From Brevibacterium zhoupengii (GTDB taxonomy: Bacteria; Actinomycetota; Actinomycetes; Actinomycetales; Brevibacteriaceae), in assembly GCF_021117425.1 (NCBI RefSeq), contig NZ_CP088298.1:2232001-2296000 (forward strand): a DNA stretch of 64,000 nucleotides, written 5' to 3'. This document shows, piece by piece, positions 39,592-48,472 of this stretch. Position numbers and translations under genes: made by a program. How positions within the stretch are numbered: position 1 is the first letter of the stretch; every line of letters starts with the position of its first letter. The notes under the pieces are model-generated. The model was not told where the DNA came from and made no database searches. It saw nothing but the letters and a program-made list of their open reading frames with translations.

Positions 39592-42354
39592 TCAGGCGCC
39601 CGCGCCTTCGGTTGATCCCGAGGTGCCAGCGGTGACGTCGTCGAGCTGGTACTTCCGAGCCGCCTCGGCGGCCTTGTCGATCGAGATCGCCCCGGTATCG
39701 GCCAAAGAGATCAGGGCCTGAGTCACGACCGAGGGTCCGTCGACGTGGTAGTAGCGGCGAGCAGCCGGACGTGTGTCCGAGATCGCATAGCCGTCGGTGC
39801 CCAGTGACGTGAAGTGGCTGGGCACGTACTGCCGGATCTGATCCGGTACCGCGCGCATGAAGTCCGAGGTTGCCACCACGGGCCCCTCGACCTCGGCCAT
39901 CTTCTGAGTCACGTAGGGCACACGGGCCTCGGCATCCGGATTGAGCAGCCGGTCGTCCTCGGATTTGAGCCCATCGCGACGCAGCTCGGTCCATGACGTC
40001 ACCGACCACACATCGGCAGATACGCCCCAGTCCTCGGCCAGCAGCTCCTGGGCCTCGAGGACCCAGGGGACACCGACTCCGGAGGCCATGAGCTGAACCT
40101 TCGGGCCACCGTTGTCCGGACCCTTCGACAGCAGGTACATGCCCTTGAGCACACCGTCGACGTCGAGGTTCTCGGGTTCAGGAGGCTGGACCATCGGTTC
40201 GTTGTACATCGTCAGGTAGTACATGACGTTGGGGTCGCGTTCATCGGCCGGGTCGTACATGCGGTGGATGCCGTCACGGACGATACGAGCGATCTCGTAG
40301 GTGTAGGCCGGGTCGTAGGACACGATCGACGGGTAGGTCGACGCCAACAGGTGCGAATGGCCGTCACCGTGCTGCAGACCTTCTGCCACGAGCGTGGTTC
40401 GGCCGGCAGTAGCGCCGAGGATGAACCCGCGGGCCATCTGGTCGCCTGCGGCCCAGAAGAAGTCACCGCTGCGCTGGAACCCGAACATCGAGTAGAAGAT
40501 GTAGAACGGGATCATCGGCTCACCGTGTGTGGCATACGAGGTGCCGACTGCAGTGAGAGCAGCGGTGGCGCCGGCCTCGTTGATGCCCACGTGGAGAAGC
40601 TGGCCGTCGGTGGCTTCCTTATAGGCGAGGAAGAGGTCGCGGTCGACCGAGATGTAGTTCTGGCCGTGCGGATTGTAGATCTTCGCCGTCGGGAAGAACG
40701 AGTCCATACCGAAGGTGCGGGCCTCGTCGGGGATGATCGGCACGATGCGCTTGCCGAACTCCTTTTCGCGCATCAGGTCCTTGAGCACGCGGACGAATCC
40801 CATGGTGGTGGCGATCGTCTGCTTGCCCGAACCGCGCTTGCCTGCATCGAAGGCCTTGTCGGAGGGCAGCTTGAGATCGATATGGGTGCTGCGCCGTTCG
40901 GGGGAGTATCCGCCGAGCGCCGCGCGCCGTTCCTGCATGTACTTGATCTCCGGAGCGTCCTGCCCGGGGTGGTAGTACGGAGGCAGCTTCGGGTTCTCCT
41001 CGAGATCCTTGTCCGAGATCGGGATCTGGAAGTGATCACGGGCCAGCTTGAGATCGTCGATCGTCAGTTTCTTCATCTGGTGTGTGGCATTGCGGGCCTC
41101 GAAATGCGGTCCCAGCGAGTAGCCCTTGACGGTCTTGACGAGGATGACGGTCGGCTGACCGGTGTGCTCGGCAGCGGCCTTGTATGCGGCGAAGACCTTG
41201 CGGTAATCGTGTCCACCACGCTTGAGGTTCCAGATCCTCTCGTCGCTGTAGTCCTCGACCATGGCCTTCGTGCGAGGATCGCGACCGAAGAAGTTGTCTC
41301 GGACGAATCCGCCGGACTCACCCTTGTACGTCTGGTAGTCACCATCTGGGGTGGCATTCATAAGGTTGACCAGGGCGCCGTCACGGTCCTTGGCCAGGAG
41401 CTCGTCCCATTCGCGACCCCAGACGACCTTGATGACGTTCCATCCGGCACCGCGGAAGTAGGCTTCGAGCTCCTGGATGATCTTGCCGTTGCCGCGGACC
41501 GGTCCGTCGAGGCGCTGCAGGTTGCAGTTGATGACGAAGTTGAGGTTGTCGAGTTCCTCGAAGGCGGCAACGTGGAGCATGCCGCGGCTCTCCGGTTCGT
41601 CGAGCTCACCATCGCCGAGGAACGCCCAGGTCTGCTGCTGCGAGGTGTCCTTGGTTCCGCGGTTGTGCAGATACTTGTCGAACTGTGCCTGCGCGATTGC
41701 GTTCATCGGGCCCAGGCCCATCGACACTGTCGGGTGCTCCCAGAAGTCAGGCAGCTGGTGCGGGTGCGGGTAGGAGGGCAGCCCGCTGGGCTTGCCGTCG
41801 ATCAGATGGGACTGCTGCTGACGGAATCCGTCGAGGTCCTGTTCGCTCATCCGGCCTTCGAGATAGGCGCGAGCGTACATACCCGGTGAGGCGTGGCCCT
41901 GATAGAAGATGTGATCACCGCCGCCGGGGTGATCCTTGCCCCGGAAGAAGTGGTTGAGTCCGATTTCGTAGAGCGTGGCCGATGAGGCATAGGTCGAGAT
42001 GTGACCGCCGACCTCGACTCCGGGCCGCTGGGCGCGGTGGACGAGCATCGCGGCGTTCCAGCGGTTCCACCGCCGGTAGCGTCGCTCAACTTCTTCGTCC
42101 CCGGGGAACCAGGGCTCGTTCTCGGGCCCGATCGTATTCACATAGTCGGTGGCTGTCAGGCTGGGCACGCCGATCTGCTTCTCTCGCGAACGCTGAAGCA
42201 TCCGCAGCATGACATAGCGTGCGCGCGATCGTCCGCCCTCGTCGATGAGGCCGTCCAGCGAGGCCAGCCACTCCTCAGTCTCTTCGGGATCGATGTCGGG
42301 CACCTGGCTGGGCAGCCCATTGAGAATCGGTCCGCCCTGTTTCCGATTGTCCAC
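39592..42354 (-). CDS. aceE: Pyruvate dehydrogenase E1 component (homodimeric type)
   Basis: A 920-residue TPP-dependent E1. The N-terminal part has the substrate-entry His pair region (G-G-H-I-S-T-Y-A-S), the TPP motif runs from G-D-G-E-L-D-E-P to N-C-N-L-Q-R, and the second half carries P-D-E-A-R-T-F-G-M and H-G-D-G-H-S-H-L. It decarboxylates pyruvate and hands the acetyl unit to a lipoyl E2. Actinobacteria use this AceE type with a shared E2/E3. The start is a GTG with AGAGAGGA upstream. Acetyl-CoA supply to the fab genes is a sensible metabolic neighbour. Confidence 0.94.
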   Translation of the reverse strand: MDNRKQGGPILNGLPSQVPDIDPEETEEWLASLDGLIDEGGRSRARYVMLRMLQRSREKQIGVPSLTATDYVNTIGPENEPWFPGDEEVERRYRRWNRWNAAMLVHRAQRPGVEVGGHISTYASSATLYEIGLNHFFRGKDHPGGGDHIFYQGHASPGMYARAYLEGRMSEQDLDGFRQQQSHLIDGKPSGLPSYPHPHQLPDFWEHPTVSMGLGPMNAIAQAQFDKYLHNRGTKDTSQQQTWAFLGDGELDEPESRGMLHVAAFEELDNLNFVINCNLQRLDGPVRGNGKIIQELEAYFRGAGWNVIKVVWGREWDELLAKDRDGALVNLMNATPDGDYQTYKGESGGFVRDNFFGRDPRTKAMVEDYSDERIWNLKRGGHDYRKVFAAYKAAAEHTGQPTVILVKTVKGYSLGPHFEARNATHQMKKLTIDDLKLARDHFQIPISDKDLEENPKLPPYYHPGQDAPEIKYMQERRAALGGYSPERRSTHIDLKLPSDKAFDAGKRGSGKQTIATTMGFVRVLKDLMREKEFGKRIVPIIPDEARTFGMDSFFPTAKIYNPHGQNYISVDRDLFLAYKEATDGQLLHVGINEAGATAALTAVGTSYATHGEPMIPFYIFYSMFGFQRSGDFFWAAGDQMARGFILGATAGRTTLVAEGLQHGDGHSHLLASTYPSIVSYDPAYTYEIARIVRDGIHRMYDPADERDPNVMYYLTMYNEPMVQPPEPENLDVDGVLKGMYLLSKGPDNGGPKVQLMASGVGVPWVLEAQELLAEDWGVSADVWSVTSWTELRRDGLKSEDDRLLNPDAEARVPYVTQKMAEVEGPVVATSDFMRAVPDQIRQYVPSHFTSLGTDGYAISDTRPAARRYYHVDGPSVVTQALISLADTGAISIDKAAEAARKYQLDDVTAGTSGSTEGAGA

Positions 42355-42616
42355 GGTGTGGTCCTCTCTTCCGCTCCACGATCTTCGTTGGTGTTGAGAT
42401 CCTGTGGCTCAGGTGGAATGGACGGTCAAATCATGATTGAGCCCAGGGTCCACCAGATACTCCCATCAGCCTAGTCCTCCCGCGCGAACTTCGCTGGGGC
42501 GAAATCTTGTGATCTCAATGACGAGTTCATGGTCTTCGATGCCCTTTGAGGTGGATTGCATCGTCTAGACGCGCCGCCATTTGCGCCTCCGGCACACTTG
42601 ACGGAACAATAAGGGC
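42355..42616. promoter_or_regulatory. Divergent region between aceE and the DUF3052 gene
   Basis: 262 bp with no gene. It must hold both promoters. TTGACG at 42598-42603 lies too close to the DUF3052 ATG to be its -35, so that promoter is not resolved. No strong repeat is seen. Confidence 0.35.
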
Positions 42617-43060
42617 ATGAGTAACTCCTCTTCCGAAAGGACATCTTCCACGTCGACCCTCCCCAACGAGCTGGGCCACAACCTTGGTTTGGCTGCGGGA
42701 GACTATGTGCAAGAAATCGGCTACGACGATGATGTCGACTTGGACCTGTGCCAGGCGATCGAAAACATCATCGGTGAGAAAATCGCGGACGGTGATGTCG
42801 ATGATGTATTCGATGTCATTCTGATGTGGTGGCGCTCTGACGACGATGACCTGATTGATGGTCTCGTCGACGCGCAGGCCACATTGAAGGAAGGCGGAGT
42901 CGTCTGGCTTCTCTCTCCCAAGGCAAGCCGCCCCGGCCACATCAGCCCGGCCGACATCTCTGAAGCGGCTCCCACAGCAGGCATGCACGTGACCTCAACG
43001 GTCAGCGCCGCCGAATACTGGGCTGGCTTCCGCTTGGTGGGCAAGAAGAACTATTCATGA
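42617..43060 (+). CDS. DUF3052 family protein
   Basis: A 147-residue acidic protein of a family confined to actinobacteria: L-G-L-A-A-G-D-Y-V-Q-E-I-G-Y-D-D-D-V-D, then I-L-M-W-W-R-S-D-D-D-D-L and W-L-L-S-P-K-A. The residue pattern resembles small cyclase or ATP-grasp-like folds but I make no functional claim. The family commonly sits between aceE and a peroxiredoxin gene, as here. Its stop overlaps the next start by ATGA. Confidence 0.85.
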   Translation: MSNSSSERTSSTSTLPNELGHNLGLAAGDYVQEIGYDDDVDLDLCQAIENIIGEKIADGDVDDVFDVILMWWRSDDDDLIDGLVDAQATLKEGGVVWLLSPKASRPGHISPADISEAAPTAGMHVTSTVSAAEYWAGFRLVGKKNYS

Positions 43061-43527
43061 TCCTTCGGCCCGGTGATCGGGCCCCTGATTTCCGTGTGCC
43101 CGATCAGTTCGGGTCCACGATCCACCTCGCCGAGGCGTCTCGCCGGTCAGCTGTCATCCTCGTCTTCTTTCCGTTCGCCTTCTCACCCGTATGCGGTGAT
43201 GAGGTCAGAACATTAGACGACCTGGGCCAGACTTTGGCCGCAGAGTCCGCACCCGTCGAGATCATCGGCATGTCCGTAGATTCCAAGTACACGCTCGCCG
43301 CATGGTCGAGCGAGCGTGGGCTTCGACTCGATCTGGGTTCTGACTTCTGGCCCCATGGCGAGGTGGCGAAGTCCTACGGAGTCTTCGATGCTGATCACGG
43401 TGTGGCCGAACGCGCAGTATTCGTCATCTCGCGAACAGGTACGATCGTGAGCAGTCGACAGGTCGCACGAACCGAGACACGTGACTTCTCCGTTGATGTC
43501 GCTCAAGCTCGAGCGCTCGGCGGTTGA
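43057..43527 (+). CDS. ahpE: Peroxiredoxin, AhpE type
   Basis: A 156-residue thiol peroxidase. The peroxidatic Cys is in F-A-F-S-P-V-C-G-D-E, with the conserved P-x-x-x-T/S-x-x-C spacing. The other parts (G-D-R-A-P-D-F at the start, D-L-G-S-D-F-W-P, and R-A-V-F-V-I) are typical. No second resolving Cys is visible, so it looks 1-Cys, like mycobacterial AhpE. It reduces peroxides using a small-thiol or mycoredoxin system. It is coupled to the DUF3052 gene. Confidence 0.88.
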   Translation: MILRPGDRAPDFRVPDQFGSTIHLAEASRRSAVILVFFPFAFSPVCGDEVRTLDDLGQTLAAESAPVEIIGMSVDSKYTLAAWSSERGLRLDLGSDFWPHGEVAKSYGVFDADHGVAERAVFVISRTGTIVSSRQVARTETRDFSVDVAQARALGG

Positions 43528-43565
43528 GTCGATGTGATCATCGGATCAGCAAGGAGGAATGAGAC

Positions 43566-43973
43566 ATGGCCACCATCTTCACCAAGATCATCAACGGAGA
43601 GATTCCGGGCACTTTCGTCTACCAGGATGACCTGTGTGTTGCCTTCCTCGATGTGTCGCCGATGACAGAGGGCCACACCATGGTCGTACCCCGGGAAGAG
43701 ATCTCACACTGGATCGACGCAGACCAGGACCTGCTCGATCATCTGATGGCAGTGGCGAGGCAGATCGGACGCGCCCAGAAGGAGGCCCTCGACTGTGAGC
43801 GCATCGGCGTGCTCGTCGTCGGCTATGAGGTCCCACATCTGCACATCCACGTCCTGCCGACGAACTCGATGGACGATTTCGACATCTCCGATCGTGCGCC
43901 CATGCAGACCCCTGAGCAGCTGGCAGGGCCCGCCGAGAAGATTCGGCGAGCCCTGGAGCAGCAGTCCTCCTGA
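43566..43973 (+). CDS. HIT family nucleotide-binding protein
   Basis: A 135-residue histidine-triad protein. The catalytic motif H-L-H-I-H-V-L lies near residue 95, preceded by I-F-T-K-I-I-N-G-E-I-P at the start, the Hint/HIT signature. Such proteins hydrolyse AMP-lysine or related adenosine phosphoramidates; the physiological substrate is not known. AAGGAGG-like sequence lies upstream of the ATG. Confidence 0.9.
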   Translation: MATIFTKIINGEIPGTFVYQDDLCVAFLDVSPMTEGHTMVVPREEISHWIDADQDLLDHLMAVARQIGRAQKEALDCERIGVLVVGYEVPHLHIHVLPTNSMDDFDISDRAPMQTPEQLAGPAEKIRRALEQQSS

Positions 43974-43999
43974 TCAGTCGTTTCGAGATCCGCAGCTGA

Positions 44000-44770
44000 T
44001 CACTGCGGTTGCCCTGCGTTCACGTCGAGGTAGTGGTCGAGTGAGGCTCGGACCAACTGTGCACCCTCGACGCCGCCGTAGTTGGCGGCGAACCGAGGAT
44101 CACTGACATACATGTCAGCCAGGCCCCGGACATATCCATCGAGGTCTCCCGACCGGTCATTGGCGGGAGTCCCGGGAACGGCCCTCAGCCACTCGACGTG
44201 ACGCTGAGCCAGAACCTGACATCTCTCCGATTCTGGGACAGCCCCCGCCTCGGCGGCCTTGGTCCAATCCTGATTGAGTTCCTCGACCGTGGTTTTCCAC
44301 GTTTGCTTGTCCGTGGTCGGAAGGGATTCCCACCATTGCGCTGATTTCTCATACGCCTCTCGACCCCAGCGCTGCGTGACTTCTTCTTTGTGTCTGCGAT
44401 GGTCGAAACCGTCGAACATTTCCTCTGCCATGAGAGGTTCACCTGCTTCCAATCGTGCGATGGTCGCGGTGACGGCGGCGATCTGCCTCTCGATTCGTGC
44501 ACGCTCGCGTCCGAGGCTGTGCACATGCTCGCCCAATGCCGCTATCGAGTCGGAGGTGCCCTCGAGCGTCTCCGCGATCCGATTCAACGGCATTCCCAGC
44601 TCCTTGAGCAGGAGGATGCGCTGCAGGCGCACCAGCCCCGTCTCGTCGTAGTAGCGATATCCGTTGTCGGCAATGTAGGTCGGTGGCAGTAGGCCGATTG
44701 CGTCATAGTGACGCAGCGTTCGGCTTGTCGTCCCCGTCATCCGCGCTGTTTCCTGTATGGACCAGTCCAT
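44000..44770 (-). CDS. MerR-family regulator with TipAS-like ligand domain
   Basis: A 256-residue protein. Residues 1-70 are a MerR winged HTH (S-I-Q-E-T-A-R-M-T-G-T-T-S-R-T-L), residues 75-110 the dimerisation coiled coil, and residues 115-256 a TipAS-like antibiotic-recognition domain (Q-R-W-G-R-E-A-Y-E-K-S, H-V-E-W-L, Y-V-S-D-P-R-F-A-A-N-Y-G). TipA-type regulators bind peptide or other antibiotics and turn on their own promoter and exporters. The ATG at 44770 lies 7 bases after the -10, so the message looks leaderless; the frame is open upstream to 44878 but crosses the promoter. Confidence 0.85.
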   Translation of the reverse strand: MDWSIQETARMTGTTSRTLRHYDAIGLLPPTYIADNGYRYYDETGLVRLQRILLLKELGMPLNRIAETLEGTSDSIAALGEHVHSLGRERARIERQIAAVTATIARLEAGEPLMAEEMFDGFDHRRHKEEVTQRWGREAYEKSAQWWESLPTTDKQTWKTTVEELNQDWTKAAEAGAVPESERCQVLAQRHVEWLRAVPGTPANDRSGDLDGYVRGLADMYVSDPRFAANYGGVEGAQLVRASLDHYLDVNAGQPQ

Positions 44771-44777
44771 GACGATC

Positions 44778-44808
44778 AGCTTAGAAGTTGACGTCGCGTC
44801 AATGTCAA
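44778..44808 (-). promoter_or_regulatory. MerR-type promoter with 19-bp spacer and operator
   Basis: On the minus strand: -35 TTGACA (44808-44803), a 19-base spacer, then -10 TAAGCT (44783-44778). The spacer contains TTGACG-CGA-CGTCAA (44802-44788), a perfect dyad. A long spacer with a dyad between the boxes is the hallmark of promoters untwisted by MerR activators, so autoregulation is likely. Confidence 0.8.
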
Positions 44809-44822
44809 TGGGGAGCCGATTA

Positions 44823-46004
44823 TCAGGCTGCGGCTCGGCTCGCGTCGAGAGCGGCGATGAGATCATCTGCCAAATCATCGACGTGTTCGAGTCCGACCGA
44901 GAGCCGGATGAGACCGTCGCCGGGCTTGGCCGTGGCCGCGACCGGCCGGTGGGTCAGCGACGCGGGATGTTGGATGAGTGTGTCGGCACCGCCCAGTGAC
45001 ACCGCGTGGACGACGAGGCTGCAATGTTCGACGAAGCTGCGTGCGGCATCGAATCCGCCGGCAAGCTCCAGCGCGATCATGGCTCCACCGCCGGACATCT
45101 GGCGCCCGAGCAGCCCACGTGGATCCTGGCCTTCCAGGCCCGGGTAGTGGACTGCAGCGATGGCAGGATGGGCGGCCAGGCGCTGCGCGAGTTCACCAGC
45201 GGTCGTCTGTGCCGCTCGCATGCGCACGGCCAGGGTGCGCAGTCCCCGGTGGAGGAGGTAGGCGCCCATGGGGTGGAGGAGGGCTCCTGTGATCGCTCGG
45301 ACCTGCCGCAGTCTCATCGCCCAGTCGGAGTTGGTGGCGATGATGCCGCCCATGGCATCGCCATGACCACCGAGGTATTTGGTGGCACTGTGCAGGACCA
45401 GGACCGCACCGTGGGAGATGGGCTGCTGGAGCACCGGGGTGCAGAAGGTGTTGTCCACCAGCACCGGGATGTCGCCGGCGGCCGCGACGACTCCATCAAG
45501 ATCAACAAGGTCGAGGCTGGGGTTGGCGGGGGTCTCGACGATGACGAGCCCGGTGTCGTCTTGGATCGCCGAGGCGATTTCGGACTCTTTCGCCCAGGTG
45601 ACGGTGGTGCCCAGCAGTCCCGATTCGAGGAGATGGTCGCTGCCTCCGTAGAGCGGACGCACTGCGACGATGTGAGGTGTGCCAGCGCTGACGGCTGCGA
45701 GGAGGGCCGCAGTCATTGCGGCCATTCCGGTGGCGAAGGCGACCGCTTCGTCGGCGTGTTCGAGTTCGGCCAGGGCCGTCTCGAATCGTGCGACACCGGG
45801 CTGCCACAGGCGCTGGTAGACGGCCGAGTCGCCGTCCTTGAGCGCATGTCCGCTGGCCAGCCATTCGTAGGAGTCACCGCCGGTGGCGACATCGTTGACT
45901 GGGTTGGTGGTCGAGAGGTCGATGGCCGGAACGTGGACTCCTGCCTCGGTGAGGCCTTCCATGCCGCCGTGGACCATGAGCGTTTCTGGGTGCAGTGAGG
46001 TCAT
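44823..46004 (-). CDS. Trans-sulfuration PLP enzyme (cystathionine gamma-synthase / methionine gamma-lyase family)
   Basis: A 393-residue Cys/Met-metabolism PLP enzyme. The lysine that binds PLP is in H-S-A-T-K-Y-L-G-G-H-G-D, and R-P-L-Y-G-G-S carries the Tyr of the active site. At the position where methionine gamma-lyases usually have Cys (Y-G-C), this protein has Gly, so gamma-synthase, gamma-lyase or methionine gamma-lyase cannot be separated from sequence alone. A divergent Lrp regulator supports an amino-acid degradation role. I chose the ATG at 46004; the open frame to 46046 has no better start. Confidence 0.82.
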   Translation of the reverse strand: MTSLHPETLMVHGGMEGLTEAGVHVPAIDLSTTNPVNDVATGGDSYEWLASGHALKDGDSAVYQRLWQPGVARFETALAELEHADEAVAFATGMAAMTAALLAAVSAGTPHIVAVRPLYGGSDHLLESGLLGTTVTWAKESEIASAIQDDTGLVIVETPANPSLDLVDLDGVVAAAGDIPVLVDNTFCTPVLQQPISHGAVLVLHSATKYLGGHGDAMGGIIATNSDWAMRLRQVRAITGALLHPMGAYLLHRGLRTLAVRMRAAQTTAGELAQRLAAHPAIAAVHYPGLEGQDPRGLLGRQMSGGGAMIALELAGGFDAARSFVEHCSLVVHAVSLGGADTLIQHPASLTHRPVAATAKPGDGLIRLSVGLEHVDDLADDLIAALDASRAAA

Positions 46005-46113
46005 GTCAGCATTCAAACTATTCCTGCTAAGAACTGCAATCATCAATCAAGAATCCGTGATTTTCTGTGCTCTGATCGAAGCTTCTTGAATACGGTGTGC
46101 CAGACTGTGAGGC

Positions 46114-46590
46114 ATGTCGCAGAAAGTGGAACTCGATGATGTTGATCGACAGCTGCTCAAAGCTCTCGGAGATGATGCCAGAGCATCCGGTACCGCCTTG
46201 GCCGCGGCAGTCGGTATCTCAGAGTCGACGGTGTCGCTTCGACTCAAACGGTTGAAGACCTTGGGCGTGATCAGAGGTTTTCGCGTCGACATCGATGCCG
46301 CGGCTGTGGGCATCCCGCTGCAGGCCCTGATCTCCATCCGCCTGGCCAAACATGACCGAGCGGAGATCGATGCCTTCACTGCCGCAGCACCGCAGTTCCC
46401 CGGTGTCGTGCGGATGTACCATATGGCCGGAGCCGATGACTATCTGCTCCATATCGTCGCCACCGACACCGAGGCGGTGCAGTCCTTCGTCCTCGACTAT
46501 CTCACCCGATATCCTGCTGTCGCCCACACCCAGACGAATCTCATCTACAAAGTGCAGGACGGCACGGCATGGATTCCGGCTGGGACCTGA
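46114..46590 (+). CDS. Lrp/AsnC-family regulator
   Basis: A 158-residue protein. The N-terminal HTH reads L-D-D-V-D-R-Q-L-L-K-A-L-G-D-D-A-R-A-S and I-S-E-S-T-V-S-L-R-L-K, and the C-terminal RAM domain binds amino acids (G-V-V-R-M-Y-H-M-A-G-A-D-D-Y-L-L). It is divergent from the trans-sulfuration enzyme with 109 bp between the starts and most likely controls it in response to an amino acid such as methionine; the effector is inferred from this pairing. Confidence 0.9.
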   Translation: MSQKVELDDVDRQLLKALGDDARASGTALAAAVGISESTVSLRLKRLKTLGVIRGFRVDIDAAAVGIPLQALISIRLAKHDRAEIDAFTAAAPQFPGVVRMYHMAGADDYLLHIVATDTEAVQSFVLDYLTRYPAVAHTQTNLIYKVQDGTAWIPAGT

Positions 46591-46636
46591 CCATCGCTGC
46601 CGTGCCTGTTTGCCGTCGAGAGTCCATAATTGAGCC

Positions 46637-47065
46637 ATGACGACACAGAAGACTCAGCCCACCGATGCCGACGTCGGCCAGTTCCTTCAGTCAGCCGTTC
46701 CGAAGAAACGGCGCGAGGATGGGTTGAGGCTCGACACGATATTCACGGAAGTCACCGACACCTTTCCTGTGATGTGGGGACCCTCGATCGTCGGCTACGG
46801 ACAGTACCAGTACGTCTCACCGTCGAACCCGCGCAATCGTGGCGTATGGCCCAAGACGGGCTTCTCACCGCGCAAGGCTCAGCTGTCGCTGTACGGGCTC
46901 AAGGACTCACCGGCTGGAGCAGCCCTGCTTCCCAGCCTCGGTGCGTACACCGAAGGTGCAGGGTGCGTCTATGTGCGCAAGCTGGAGGACATCGACGAAG
47001 CAGTGCTGCGCAGGCTCATCTCCATTGCGTTCGACCGTCCCGATGACTGCGAGCCTGCGTCCTGA
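46637..47065 (+). CDS. DUF1801-family protein
   Basis: A 142-residue protein with the YdhG/DUF1801 pattern: a basic helix with K-K-R-R-E-D-G, then P-V-M-W-G-P-S-I-V-G-Y-G, F-S-P-R-K-A-Q-L-S-L-Y and Y-V-R-K-L-E-D-I-D at the end. The fold is related to the iron-chaperone frataxin-like YdhG/MmcQ group; the function is not established. It stands alone between the Lrp gene and a convergent cupin gene. Confidence 0.8.
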   Translation: MTTQKTQPTDADVGQFLQSAVPKKRREDGLRLDTIFTEVTDTFPVMWGPSIVGYGQYQYVSPSNPRNRGVWPKTGFSPRKAQLSLYGLKDSPAGAALLPSLGAYTEGAGCVYVRKLEDIDEAVLRRLISIAFDRPDDCEPAS

Positions 47066-47144
47066 CTGCAACCTCAATCACGGTTCAGGCCCAATAGCCT
47101 TCACCACCATGCGTCTGCGCACCACCACGCGTCTCTCAGCAGTC

Positions 47145-47744
47145 TCAGTTGCGGCTGGTGATCGTCAGCCCCTGTTTGCGCTGGTGGACTGAGAAATAGC
47201 GCAGGCCCAGAGTTTCATCGGCGAGAAAACGTCGCCGGGAGCGGCGTGGCAGCCAGACGATTTGGCCTGGAGTGAGCGCAATAGTGGTCAGCTCGGTCTC
47301 CAGCGTCCCGCCCCCGTCGAGGATGTGGATGAGGACGTCGAGGCCCGGCCCCACGTGTTCTTTGATCTCGCCGCCTGGCGACAAGGCGATGATGTTCGCA
47401 TCGAGATCGCGCTGCTGAGGCTGAAGCTGCCAAACCGAGCCGGAGTTCTCCGCAACACCGGCGAACTCATCCACGTTGGCGAGGACGCGGGGGAGAGGCG
47501 TCGCTGCTCGCTTGCTGATGTGAACCCGGAAGTCGTCGCCGTCTGAGGACTGGGGTTCCCAGCCAAGGGCTTCGGCGAACTCAGCCTCCATCTCGATTCT
47601 CAGGTTTTCGGGTTCATGGTCGTTGATGAGGATGAGACCGGAGCCGACCTCGAGATTCTGATAGGCGCCCATGACACGAGGGTGCCGTTCGGGCTTCGGA
47701 AGCGTGCGAACGTCGATGATCTCGGGAGCAGTGTCATCTGTCAT
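47145..47744 (-). CDS. DUF2249 domain fused to a cupin domain
   Basis: A 199-residue protein. Residues 8-75 form a DUF2249 (TusA-like) domain: I-I-D-V-R-T-L-P-K-P-E-R-H, then L-I-N-D-H-E-P-E-N-L. Residues 105-195 form a cupin: L-S-P-G-G-E-I-K-E-H, then G-G-G-T-L-E-T-E-L and W-L-P-R-R-S-R-R-R. DUF2249 proteins cluster with nitric-oxide and denitrification genes in many bacteria, but no such genes are visible here. It is divergent from a second cupin gene 106 bp away. Confidence 0.8.
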   Translation of the reverse strand: MTDDTAPEIIDVRTLPKPERHPRVMGAYQNLEVGSGLILINDHEPENLRIEMEAEFAEALGWEPQSSDGDDFRVHISKRAATPLPRVLANVDEFAGVAENSGSVWQLQPQQRDLDANIIALSPGGEIKEHVGPGLDVLIHILDGGGTLETELTTIALTPGQIVWLPRRSRRRFLADETLGLRYFSVHQRKQGLTITSRN

Positions 47745-47850
47745 TGGGAACCTCCACAGTCTGTCTCATGTCAATCAGTTACAAGCTAGCATCGGGACTG
47801 AGATGTCGAAGCAGCAGCAGTAGAACGAGCAGGACAGGATGGGATAGACG

Positions 47851-48192
47851 ATGACCGACAATTCACTCACACAGAACCTCGGCGAGCTGACCGAAGAGCT
47901 TCTGACAAAAGCCCGCGGCGCCAACAGTGGGAGAGCCGCTCACGGCGTCTACAGTGGCCGATACCTCAAACAGGCGCTGCTGACGTTGACGGCAGGGACC
48001 ACCATGGCCGAACACGACTCACCGCCGGAGGCGACGCTCCAGGTCCTGCGAGGGAGCTTGGCTCTGTCCTCAGCCGAAGAGACGTGGGACCTGTCCGCCG
48101 GCGACCTCATGACGATCCCGCCGGAACGGCATTCCGTGCACGCGCATGAGGACTCGGCATTCCTGCTGACGATTCGAACCGATGTCAGCTGA
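47851..48192 (+). CDS. Cupin-domain protein
   Basis: A 113-residue single-domain cupin: T-L-T-A-G-T-T-M-A-E-H-D-S-P-P-E-A-T-L gives the first motif and L-M-T-I-P-P-E-R-H-S-V the second, with His residues that could hold a metal. Enzyme or sensor role is not known. The divergent partner also ends in a cupin, so the two may work on the same small molecule. Confidence 0.8.
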   Translation: MTDNSLTQNLGELTEELLTKARGANSGRAAHGVYSGRYLKQALLTLTAGTTMAEHDSPPEATLQVLRGSLALSSAEETWDLSAGDLMTIPPERHSVHAHEDSAFLLTIRTDVS

Positions 48193-48270
48193 TCACCAAG
48201 CTCGGTTCCAGCGAGGACCTCACTGGTTCTGACCAGGAGGAATGCGCCGGAGACGCGGCAGGAAATAGAA

Positions 48271-48308
48271 ATGTGCCGCGACATCGAATGAACGATGTCG
48301 CGACACAT
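48271..48308. terminator. Hairpin between the cupin gene and tRNA-Pro
   Basis: A 10-bp perfect core stem (48277-48286 with 48293-48302) extended by five more pairs after one mismatch. It lies between convergent transcripts and can serve both. Confidence 0.65.
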
Positions 48309-48313
48309 CACGT

Positions 48314-48390
48314 TGGTCGGGATAGCGGGATTCGAACCCACGACCTCCTCGTCCCGAACGAGGCGCGCTACCAAGCTGCGCTATATCCCG
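48314..48390 (-). tRNA. tRNA-Pro(CGG)
   Basis: A 77-nt cloverleaf with encoded CCA. The acceptor stem pairs CGGGATA with TATCCCG, the anticodon loop is T-T-C-G-G-G-A with anticodon CGG, and the T loop is G-T-T-C-G-A-A. Confidence 0.95.
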
Positions 48391-48472
48391 TGACCAGGAA
48401 CTACTATAGCGATGGCGACGCGTTCTGAAAAATCGGAGCGGTCCACCATCCGCGAATGGAAGGAAAGTCTCA

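Noticed and set aside
40264..41889. 541-codon plus-strand open frame opposite aceE
   Set aside because: It is the complementary-frame shadow of a highly conserved aceE; its translation has no recognisable domain.
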